From Immersiella caudata (Eukaryota; Ascomycota; Sordariomycetes; Sordariales; Lasiosphaeriaceae): DNA of 64,000 bases. The stretch is from the NCBI GenBank assembly GCA_030512335.1, contig JAULSU010000007.1, forward strand, positions 3,348,001 to 3,412,000. The letters run 5' to 3'. Each line of letters starts with the position of its first letter. Within the stretch, counting starts at the first letter, position 1. Both the position numbers and the translations under genes were made by a program. The notes under the pieces were generated by a model that saw only the letters and a program-made list of their open reading frames with translations, did not search any database and was not told where the DNA came from. Below, piece by piece: positions 10,839 through 20,244 of this stretch.

Positions 10839-12668
10839 CTACGGAGCCTGTATCCTGAACGGATGTGCCTCGGTATTGAACACGAACTCGTCCAGGCTGA
10901 TCTCGTCTGGCTCCGAAAAGACAAGGTAAAAGTATTTGAGCGTTTCACCCATCCAAAAACTCTCCATAGAATCCAGCTTTGGTGGCAGTTCGCCGTCTGT
11001 CACTGTTATGTCGGCAAGCGCAGCGCTTGCCAGCTCCGTCCGCGTATTCTTCTCGATTGCTTTCCACATGGCCCAGGCGGCGTCGAGCAAATACTTCTGG
11101 CCCGTTGTGCGGTACAATACGAAGACGCTCTCAATGGCTTCAGGTCGCAGGATGTAGCGCGTGTCTCCGATTTTGGTGAAGCCTTTTGGCAGTCGGTTCT
11201 TTGCAATGATTGTGTTGGCCTGGCCGACGTCTTCGGTGTCTATTCCGTGCTTGAGGAGGACCTCCTTCTTCCACAGGGTCTCGTTCCACGGGCAGGAACC
11301 AGTCCTTGAGGGACAGGGTATCATGTGGAACGTCTCTGGCATGATCCCCAAGGGAAGGGCCTGATATGTCCAAATGCACCCGTCAACCAATTTCTGTGCC
11401 GCTTCGAGATGTCCCGGCAGCTCGAGGAGCTTTGCGCCGATTGCGAACATGCCGCCAGCAAAGCACACCAAGTGCTGGCCTTCAGGGTCGAGCTGAGAAC
11501 GGGCCGCTCCTCCTTCGTCTGCTCGTACCTTGACCATGGCTGATATCAAGATGTCCTGCTCGTCAGGGATCATGGGCCGGAAGAAGTTGTGATTTGTTGC
11601 GGTAGCGGCAGCTTTCTCATACATCTTCCTGTAGCTCGCCAGGCGACCGCCCGAGAGAGCGTATGTCTTTGGGAGATACTCGTATGTTGAGTCGGCCATG
11701 GCACCCAGCGTGAATGCGTTGTGGCCGTTGAAGGCTTGGCTCTTGGCGTTGACCACGAGAGGCCATATCCCAGGAAGTGCTGTGGAATCCTGCTGTCTCT
11801 CGAGGATTTCGGTTATCCTTTGTGCTGCGTCGAACCACTTTGGATCACCCGTCAGGATTGAAATCCTTGTGAACTCCATAGCAAAAGACCCTATTTCTGC
11901 AAGGAGGACATTATCGCCGGCGACTTGCTCCACCCCCTTTGCTTGCGCCACCTCTCGCGCGCGCCATCGCGTGATGGGCATTCTGTTGGGAGTGTCGAAA
12001 GCAGCATAGAGCATGTCGCCCACCTCCTTGGCCTTGCGGAGGAGCCTCTTGTCGCCGCTGAGGTCATAGGCTGCTAGGAAGCCGCCCAGGTAGCGAATAT
12101 TGGTTTCGAAGACGTTAATCTCGTCTGACGTGACGGTCTCGAAGCTGATATTTGCAGCCGCAGCTACGGCAAGGTCGAAATCCTGTCGCAGCCCCATGAT
12201 CCAGAGCGTGTCCAGACTATCCACCAAGGTCGCACCCCATCCGCCGAACGGATTCCTAGCGCGGCCGCTGATGGGGGCCACCTCGTCGCTCATCCACGCA
12301 TGGGCTTTGTAAGATTCCCAGCATCGTACGAACGTTTTCTTGACCGCATCCCGCCTCTGTCGGCGGGACTCCTTCTCCTCGGCGGATTCCTTTCCAAAGA
12401 CAGCCTGGATCTTGGGCAGCGGACGTGCTCTACCGGTCGGCAGCGGTGACATGGACTGCACGGGGTATCGAATGGGGATATTCCGCCAGAAGAAGTTTGG
12501 GTCGTCGTCTGTGTCGACATCGGGCCCGGCTCCTCGATACGGTCGAGTGCCAGCCCGGCCAGGAATGAAGCCACCGGCGTCCAGATCCGAGAGATTGATG
12601 AGAGATAGCATGACAAGAAAACCGATCAAAAGGCAGACCAGAGTCTTGCGACGATGGGAAAACATCAT
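10839..12668 (-). CDS. GH47 class I alpha-1,2-mannosidase
   Basis: Trims alpha-1,2-linked mannose from N-glycans in the secretory pathway. Intronless, 609 residues. The N-terminus has a short basic cytoplasmic tail and one transmembrane segment (TLVCLLIGFLVMLSLINL), giving a type II protein of the ER or Golgi. GH47 landmarks are visible: AFVRCWESYK-like start of the catalytic barrel (here TFVRCWESYKAHAW), GWGATLVDSLDTLWIMG, FETNIRYLGGFL, HLVCFAGGMFAIGA, RPEAIESVFVLYR and SMESFWMGETLKYFYLVF. The Glu residues in MPETFH, RPEAIESV and ESFWMGETLKY sit where the family acids occur, and the C-terminal FNTEAHPF contains the Thr that coordinates calcium in relatives. The start could be either of two adjacent ATG codons (12668 or 12665). 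Confidence 0.97.
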   Translation of the reverse strand: MMFSHRRKTLVCLLIGFLVMLSLINLSDLDAGGFIPGRAGTRPYRGAGPDVDTDDDPNFFWRNIPIRYPVQSMSPLPTGRARPLPKIQAVFGKESAEEKESRRQRRDAVKKTFVRCWESYKAHAWMSDEVAPISGRARNPFGGWGATLVDSLDTLWIMGLRQDFDLAVAAAANISFETVTSDEINVFETNIRYLGGFLAAYDLSGDKRLLRKAKEVGDMLYAAFDTPNRMPITRWRAREVAQAKGVEQVAGDNVLLAEIGSFAMEFTRISILTGDPKWFDAAQRITEILERQQDSTALPGIWPLVVNAKSQAFNGHNAFTLGAMADSTYEYLPKTYALSGGRLASYRKMYEKAAATATNHNFFRPMIPDEQDILISAMVKVRADEGGAARSQLDPEGQHLVCFAGGMFAIGAKLLELPGHLEAAQKLVDGCIWTYQALPLGIMPETFHMIPCPSRTGSCPWNETLWKKEVLLKHGIDTEDVGQANTIIAKNRLPKGFTKIGDTRYILRPEAIESVFVLYRTTGQKYLLDAAWAMWKAIEKNTRTELASAALADITVTDGELPPKLDSMESFWMGETLKYFYLVFSEPDEISLDEFVFNTEAHPFRIQAP

Positions 12669-13387
12669 CTTGATTTGGGCTTCCGGCGCCCGTAATGATG
12701 CGACGTGGGTGTTTGATGGGTTGCGGAGTTTGCGATAAATCTAGTCCCCTGGGCACGATAGGCACGTTGGCGACTCCCCTCGACGTCGAACGCGTGTGCG
12801 ACAGACGGTGTCGCGGCAATCTCCAAAGGTTGCCAGACGTCGGGACGAATAAAATTATTAGGGTAGGCGCGATTGGTTGAGCTCAAACGCCAAGCTATTC
12901 GCACTGTGTTTGCAGCCAGTCCACTGGGACACAGGGCGAGCGTGGCGTTTATCCGAACATGACGATTGGCGAGGGCCGACGCTGTTGGGACTTTGTGTTT
13001 GGGGTCCGCGCGGATGCTGGTTGAAGGCAGGCTTCAGTATATCCCTGTTACTCCATTTTTGGGCCAGTGCCAGGGGTTCTCTTAGGGCGAAGTAGAAGAT
13101 CAGGTGTGATCGTGCTTGCCTGGGTAGCGCGAAGGCAACTGCAGTGGCCTCTGTTGCAGCTGTGGTCCGGCCAGGCGCAGCGCAAAAGTGACCTCATGCA
13201 GGCGATGGCCAATATGACCTGTCGAAACCATTCTCTGAGGCTCCAGTGACCCGGAGAACGAGAACATCTGACACTTCCATGATAACAGGCCAAAATGGCG
13301 CTTGTCTCCCGGACACTTGGAGCCTTCACCAGCCCTCCTCTTTGCCCGTTCTTTCTTTCTACCTTTTTTTTCTTTCTTTTTTTCACA
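12669..13387. other. divergent promoter region
   Basis: About 0.7 kb between the GH47 gene and the Cys-rich membrane protein gene; no coding sequence seen. Confidence 0.5.
13350..13384 (+). promoter_or_regulatory. pyrimidine-rich tract before start codon
   Basis: A long C/T stretch ends three bases before ATG 13388. Such tracts are common just around fungal transcription starts; no specific factor is implied. Confidence 0.35.
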
Positions 13388-14434
13388 ATGATCAATATTA
13401 TCACCCTCATCACTGCTCTCGTTTCTTCAGCATCCGCAGTATGCTTCTATCCCGATGGTTCAGTCGCGCACGACACCCCCTGCACTGATTCAACAGCCCA
13501 ATCGACGTGTTGCGGGATCGGGTTCGCGTGCCTCGGGCACTCGTCAACCTTTTTCTCTGTGAGACTAGCGAAGACGGGCTTCGTAAGCCAGGTGCGTCTC
13601 GATACGTTCGAGGAAGCTGCACGGATAAAACATGGAGGAGTTCCAACTGCCCGAATGTTTGTGTGGAACCGAACCGGGACAACGTCAGAGGAGGGAATGG
13701 CGTGGCTGCTTGTCCCGGTCCTGACTCAGCATTTTACTGCATCAGCTCTGGCTTGGGCGTTGAGAATTGCAGCACAGGCTTTAAACTATTCGGGTTTCTT
13801 GGTGCGTTGTTCTAGTCCCTTTCATCACTCTAGTCCCTTTCATCACTTTTTTATTTTATTTTTTTAAGCTCACTGGCACCCGGCCAGGTAAATACCGTGT
13901 CCTAACTAACCCTTTCCTACAGCCAAACCTTCCGTCCTTACCACGATCGGCATCGCTTCAAGTTCGCCCACGAGTTCTACCGCAGCAGCTACGTCCCCGC
14001 CAAGCAGCCCGTCAGCGAAATCACTGTCCGAAATCTCCACTTCACTGTCCACCGCAGCCGGGAACACTGCGACAGCAGCAACATCCCCGAACACCCCACC
14101 TGCACCAACTCCGAACAACGGCATGACCACAAGCGTGGCTGTCGGCGTATCAGTCGGCGGCCTCGGGCTGACGGCCGGGGCTGTAGCAACTTGGCTCCTC
14201 TTCCGAAAAAGGCGGAAATCGAGCCCAGTCCCGAGCACCACAGCTGCTATCCAATACCAGGGCCAGAATGGCGAAGCTCCGGTCGCCTACGATCCGTACA
14301 AACAAGCAACCCTTGGTCCAGTCGAAGTACCGTCAAACGAGCAAGCTGCAAGAGACGCTGCAAGATACGAGCTGCCTTGCTCATTCGATCCGAGTCCCTA
14401 TCGCTCTCACTCACAAGCCAAGACCACTAGGTGA
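13388..14434 (+). CDS. Cys-rich type I membrane protein, frameshifted
   Basis: The ATG at 13388 gives a signal peptide (MINIITLITALVSSASA) and a Cys-rich start (VCFYPDGS, then STCCGIGFACL). The reading then has to move by one base near 13535, in GGG, to continue as LFLCETSEDG, YVRGSCTDKTW and NCPNVCVEP. After a 121-base intron (13802-13922, branch CTAAC) follow a Ser/Thr/Pro stalk, a transmembrane helix (SVAVGVSVGGLGLTAGAV), a basic stop-transfer (FRKRRK) and a cytoplasmic tail. This layout is common among fungal cell-surface proteins of unknown function. One extra base would restore 308 residues, so either the gene is recently broken or the assembly lost a base. A decayed copy of the first exon lies at about 16173. 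Confidence 0.65.
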
Positions 14435-15166
14435 TATTGAAGGAAGAAGTCGAAATGTAGATGCGAGAGGCACATGAACTACAAGGACCCCAACGCTCGG
14501 TGACGTCATTGGCAACCCCCGCAGACCCCTCTGGCCCATTTCAATAGGTGGGAGCTCAACTCGTACTACGTCGAGTCACTGTCGATAGGTAAATACACGG
14601 GTTCCAAGTAGGTCTGCGCCGAGTCCAGGCCTAAGCCTAAGGTACTGATCTACGCATGTTCCACGTGACAATATCCGAGTGTTGCAAGGTACATACCTCC
14701 TGAGGTCAATGGCTGCCAATCGGGCCGGCTACACCACTAGGCAGCAGCGATACACTGGGGGGGGGGGGCCACCTGAACTTGGAGGACGAGCAGGACCAAC
14801 AAGGTTACATAGTGGGATTCTTCAACAACGGTTGCGGCGCACCAAGAGTGTCTCGGTTAATAAACGTGATTCGCTGCGGCTAGCTCTCAGATGTCACCAA
14901 CACAATCCGTTTGGGCTCATCAACTTTGGCTCTGGTCAGGCTTATCGGCAGTTACCGTGTTGAAATACCAAGGAATGCGCCGCGCTTGGCTGGCTGACCT
15001 AGGTGAAGTACATAGACCCAAACGGGCCGGGCTGAGATAAGCACGGTGAAGTAGGTAAAAGATAGGGGTATTTTGTTTACAAGCACATTCCTTCCTCCCT
15101 TTCATTCTCATGCTGTCCACCCTCTGTCCATCACACACGCCATCTTGCAGTTCACCATGTCCATAG
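14435..15166. other. intergenic
   Basis: No gene seen. A run of ten G lies at about 14758. Confidence 0.4.
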
Positions 15167-15511
15167 TGCTTGGCGATCACGAAGTTCGCTACTGTCATTC
15201 TCCTCTGCGCCTCCGTCATTCTCCTCTGCGCCTCGACCCTCCTCCTCCAAGTCACAGCCAACCCCATCACCCTTGACCCCGTCTCGGATGCTGGGCCCGT
15301 TTCTGGCCCGGTCTTTTACGACGACGAGTTCGGTCCCCGAGACAGCTCCACTGCATCGCCGGAATCCCGCTGCACGTGGAACGACTGCCATGGCCCCATC
15401 CACTGCGACTACTGTAGCGTGGTGGTGCCAAAATGGGCAAAGTATGGGTCCCATGTCAGATGGTTCGACATCAAAGGCTCCAATTTCCACGCGCGGCAAA
15501 CCATCGATTGA
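15167..15511 (+). pseudogene. secreted-protein-like frame lacking an ATG
   Basis: The frame encodes a hydrophobic leader (FATVILLCASVILLCAS) and a short Cys-containing domain (RCTWNDCHGPIHCDYC), the look of a small secreted fungal protein. In this frame a TAG at 15164 lies just upstream and no ATG is present. An ATG at 15157 sits in another frame. The leader holds two adjacent 21-base copies (15194-15214 and 15215-15235), so part of its hydrophobicity is from a duplication. It is either a broken gene or one with a missed upstream exon; the relation to a following open frame ending at 15714 is unclear. Confidence 0.3.
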
Positions 15512-16145
15512 TTGTAACCGTGCGTACGGGTGAGTGGCAGGGCTTTACCAGCCCGCTGCCCTACGTTCTCTCAATCCACCCCGGCAACACGTGCATCGAG
15601 AGGCCGATTTGGGAACCCAACTGGAATAATCCTTGTCAATTCTCTCTCAGAATTTTCAGGACCGCTCATTTTGCTGATATAAAATGTTTGTTCATGGTGG
15701 ATCCGGTACGCTAACCAACACCTCAACGTTGTATCCGACAGTCGCTGTGGTCCCGTTGGCCCTATTCAGCTTCGAGACATGCGCTGCATCGTCAAGCAGC
15801 GTCCCTGAAGTACCTAGGACCTAGGTCCTAGATCCACGTAGGTAGTCTCTCGGCGAAAGGGTTATCTGAACATGGTTTGGAGCATGTCATGGATTCGTTC
15901 AACATGTATTCCTTCATCGTTTCAAAATTCTAGGTGTGGTGACGTGGTTGGCCGGGGCTCTGTTTTCGTCGGGGTCGTTACACATGTTTGTGCTTTTTCT
16001 TTTATGTGAGAAACTCTGACCGAACTCTGAAATCCAAGATGAATGATCCTTGGACCATTGCCAGTGATCCTGAGAAACGAGAACACCCAGTACCGTGTTA
16101 ATGGGCCTAAATGCCTGGTGTCTACCGACGGAATGGACCTTGCCT
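15512..16145. other. intergenic with an 18-base palindrome
   Basis: No confident gene. A perfect 18-base palindrome built on CTAGGACC lies at 15814-15831. Confidence 0.4.
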
Positions 16146-19062
16146 TCACTTCTCGCTCCTCACATCAATAACAATGATGGGTAAAATCACCATCAACGCT
16201 CTCATTTTCTTCAGCATCCGCAGTATGCTTCTATCCCGATGGCTTACTCGCGCACGACACCCTCCGCACTGATTCAACAGCTTAATCGACGGGTTGCGGC
16301 GCATCGTTCCAGCTTCTGAAGAGAACAGACCACACCACAACTCCGGAGGCACGTAGGTGACCGGATTTATCCAGGGGGTATATTGATAGGGATATATATA
16401 GATGGTACACAAGTACGTATCGAAAATAACGCTCACTTCCCGGTCTTTGGCGCTAGAGATTGCTCCAAGTAAAATCTGCGCGATCCGTTCCCTCAGCGGC
16501 CTCCCCATCTCCCTGGGACTATCCCAAGGTCGTGTGTCAACCATCTATCATCATCAGTCTCGGTTCTCGAGGAACGATAAAGCAGGGAGGAAAAAAAAAA
16601 AATCAAGAACAATACTCACATCACGAATTCCATGCCGCGCCTTCAAGGAATTATCCAACTCTGCCAACCACCTCGCCGCATTTTCATCCGTCCCAATCTG
16701 CAGGAACTGAATCCCGACCTGCGTCGGGTGCGCATGCATCTCGTCGAGCTCTCTGGCCGTCGACACAATCACATCTTCGACCGACTCCTTGTCGTTCGCC
16801 TCCCCGTCGGTGATCACAATCAGATTCAACATCTCGGGCTTCTCCATCACTTCTTCTTGGAGTTGCTGTATCTGAGATTGCGAGCGCCGATTATTATTCT
16901 GCGACTGCGCACGGCGCTGAACGTAGCCCTTCCAATTCGTGTACCTTCCCATGTACATGGCCAGGATGGTATGCAGCTGCGAACTGATGAATGTGCCGCC
17001 GCCCGTCTCGTCGGGCGTCACTTCGCGCGTGAGCAGGTCTATGATGCGCTGCCCGTCTGTGATGTTTGTCTCGTGCTTCGAGTCGTTGCACATGAAGAAG
17101 ACGTCCACCCCGTTTGCGTCGTACCGGCAGACCGCGCTGACTGTGTACTGCAGGGACTCGACGAGTTGGTCCCATTTGGTTTGCTGGGGGGTTTTCTCGG
17201 TTCCCTGGTCGTCTGTGTTGGGGTGTGAGATGATGGGTTCGGTCATGGACGCCGTGTCATCTAGGAGGAAGACGGTGTCAAATTGGCTCAGGAGGGCGAA
17301 TTCGTTCCTGTCCTCTCTTCTTTGTTCTTGATGTTGTTGGTCGCTCTGAGATAAGGCAAGGGAGGAGAATTGGATTGGAGTTGGGGCTGCTGTTGTGTTG
17401 GAATAGGGATTGTTGCTCCTGAGGTCGCTCAAAAAAGGATTAGATGAGAGTGGTCTTTCCTCCGGGACTCTCGGGCGGACAGGGAAGCTTTGTGAGATCC
17501 TAGGGAGGGAAGGTGGGAGAGTTGGCTCCTCTTGCATAGGTGGTGAGGAGTAGGAGGAGGAGGAGGAGGAGGAAGGGGGGGAGGAGGGGTGAGAAGATCC
17601 GGGGTATGGCGGCAGCGAAGAGACGGTGTATGCCGTCTGAGATCGGACGATTGGGCCAGGGGTGACAGGGGGGCTGGTTGTGTTGGGCTCGGGATGGACA
17701 AAGGGGAAACAGTGGCCGACCCCGAAAGGGTGGCTTGGATGGCGCGAATCATAAGCTCGGAGACCTCTCGATAGCTTTTGTCCTGGTTGTGCGGAAACTT
17801 GATCATGGTTCTGTGGTCCCCGTCGACGCCGATGGTCTGCAGGTTGAAGGAACCCATGGCCGACTCGGGCTCAGTGACGAACTTCACCCCGTACATGGGC
17901 AGCGATTCGAAGGCGATGATGAGTGGGATTTTGGTCTCGGCGCCGCTCCGGAGTTGGTTGAACTTGGTGACGATGGCTGTTAGATCCGACGACTTGACTT
18001 GCAGGCTGTCGACAAGGGCTGTGTTTCCCTTGAGGAACTTGACGATGCGCGATGCATAGTTGGCTAGCTTGGAAACTTCCTGCACATACGTTAGCTGCCT
18101 GCATAGCCTGTTTGGGATGAAGCTGGTTTGCATACGAAAGGCGTGCCAAAGAAGAAGATCCCCTTGACCAGGCATTGACCGTCTTGGAAAAAGACATTGC
18201 GATACGCAGCTTGTCTCTCTGCGCTCAGGCCGTCTTCGTTGGGCCGAAGTGCGTAAAGCAGAGCCTGGCAGGTGACAAGCCCGCCCAGGCTGTGGCAGAC
18301 AAAGTACATGGGTCGTGTTGAACGCTGGCGGTTGTCAGAGAAGTTACGGCCCAAGAAATGAGGACCGAGCCATTTCGACCACTTACCACAGGCCGGTTGG
18401 TCTGGATGGTATTGATGAGATTTTCGGCGGCCTTTTTGATCGTTGTGGTAGCCGACCATGTATCCAAGGCACTGGCACGGTATCCCACGGTTGAGAAGCG
18501 ACCCGCTAGTTTAGGCCCTGAGGGGTCCTTTGGGTTCACGGGTCTGCTCCCCACGTCGTTTGGAAAAAAGTCTTTTGGCCACATCTGAGGAAAGGGCAAG
18601 TCTCGGTCGTTGCTCCAGCTGCGGTATGCGTGGCCGCCGAGGCCGTGGATGAAATAGACGCTGATGACAACAATGTGAGCCTCTGCCAACGGCAAAAGTA
18701 CCTAAATGACTGAAAGAACGGGAAAGCATACTCGAACTGAGGGTCATCGTGTTCGGCCAGGTGGTTACGCCCAGGAACTCTTCGCTCACCGTGATCCTGG
18801 CGTCTCGGACATGGGACTCTGGGACCTTGGGGAAGAACTCTGTCAAGTTGAGGATGCTGCTGAGGGCTTTGCATTTGGCATCGTTATCCTGGCGAATGAC
18901 GACGGTCGTGTAGTAGGTTTGCTGGGTGGGATCCTTGATAATGGGGCCTACGACGGGGCGCGCATTCGAACCCAGGCGATTGATGTGGTCGACGACATCT
19001 TGTGTTGTGGTGCCAGCGGGGAGGTTGCGGATGTTGAGTGCGAGAAACGCGTCCTTGGGCAT
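16146..19062 (-). CDS. alpha/beta-hydrolase and vWA multidomain protein
   Basis: Minus-strand, multi-exon. From ATG 19062 the N-terminal domain (AFLALNIRNLPAGTTTQDV to ARITVSEEFLGVTT) precedes a SERAC1/LipA-like hydrolase: VYFIHGLGGHAYRSW, nucleophile VCHSLGGLV, FFGTPF and His in GVDGDHRTM. In fungi this pair usually sits before a NACHT or NB-ARC module. Here a Pro/Ser linker leads instead to a vWA domain with MIDAS motifs DDTAS, GGGTF and ITDGEAND. Clear introns are 18325-18386, 18080-18135 and 16545-16619. Two joints are uncertain. Near 18760 one base seems missing compared with the expected TTLAEHDDPQF reading, though an alternative acceptor (intron 18684-18731 or so) keeps frame. Near 17674-17720 either a weak 47-base intron or a lost C is needed. 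The 3' end after KDRE (about 16430) is unclear; the frame runs on to 16146 across the relic gene. Confidence 0.7.
16173..16310 (+). pseudogene. relic copy of the Cys-rich gene at 13388
   Basis: The DNA from ATG 16173 closely matches 13388 to about 13510, including the identical run TCTTCAGCATCCGCAGTATG and the following CTTCTATCCCGATGG. It diverges after about 16290. The Gln codon of the parent in the stretch AGCCCAATCG reads TTAATCG here, a stop in frame, through C-to-T change. Only the signal peptide and first Cys region remain. It lies antisense to the open 3' end of the vWA gene. Confidence 0.75.
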
Positions 19063-20244
19063 GGCGGTGGTGATTGATGTGGGTTGCTGGGCCGGTTGTG
19101 TTCTGGTGGGGACCGATGGAAACCGAAAGTCTGCCTGCCGGCTCGGTCCGAGTCGTCTTCGCTGCATCATCGCCAGCAGATTTCCAGGCATGCGGGATCC
19201 GGAAAGGCGTAACTTTTTGTCCAATGAGCTTCAGACTCAGCAGAGGGACAGCGAGAAGCGCAGAGGCGTCCCAGTACCAGCAGCGGGGCTCCGCGCTTGG
19301 CTCTGCCCTACTAATGCCCTTCGCCTCGCGGGCGACAAGGCCACGAATGAAATCCGGCTTCTCAACGATAATCAACCGGAAACACATACCGTGAGCTGGA
19401 TCGCCGGGGTTCGGTACGGGACACTAGAAGCGATACGTGTGTCTGCTCAAAGTTTTGATCCTTACCTAACTTGGACTCCGATGGGCTTCCCCGAAGACGT
19501 CAGGCTCTGATGTCTCAGCACTGCATCTTGCACACCATCACTGCGCAGGCCGGCCAGACGCGACCTACGCCAACGCTGCAATTCAAGAGCTGAGGAAATT
19601 AGCGCCCCGCCACACACCCTTTGTGCAACCACACTGACATTGAACACAATCTCGCCATTGGTGGCCCCCACCGGGGAAACCCATTCGTCCTCAGCACCCA
19701 GAGCAAGAAGAAACCTACCCAGGTGACAAGGCCACGAATAAAACCCGCCCTCACACAGCTTGCCGGGATGGGCGCTGCATCGTGCAGGGTAACGTCATCG
19801 GGGTCCCCAGGTTTTACGTGTCGACGTCCAGTTGTGGTAAGACAATCCACTTGCATCTGTGGCAGGGAAAGGCTCCTCGTAGGCCAAAAAAAATGGGCAA
19901 CAACAAAAACTAAACAATGTGAACCATGAAAGTGCAGACCAAAGTCCGGCAGTTGCCGTTATATTCTGGACTGGCATGGCGCCAACAATCAATGAAAGTA
20001 CGCGCCGAGAACGCTGGCCAGACGCTGAACACGCAACCACGCGATAGCGCTTGGACTTCTCCTCCCCCCATATCACGCCACTTCCCACTCGAACCCCTTT
20101 CGTCACCACACTATCTATCACGGAAGAGCCCTGGCTGAGACGCTCCATACCCTCTCCCCCTTCATTACACCTCATCCCCTGAACGACAACCGTATCCGCT
20201 TCGCCACCTCCAACCATCGCCTGGGGCTTCCCGCCCCTTCGTAG
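19063..20244. other. intergenic
   Basis: No gene recognised. A 15-base stretch (GACAAGGCCACGAAT) occurs twice in direct orientation, near 19334 and near 19735, with related flanks. Confidence 0.4.
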
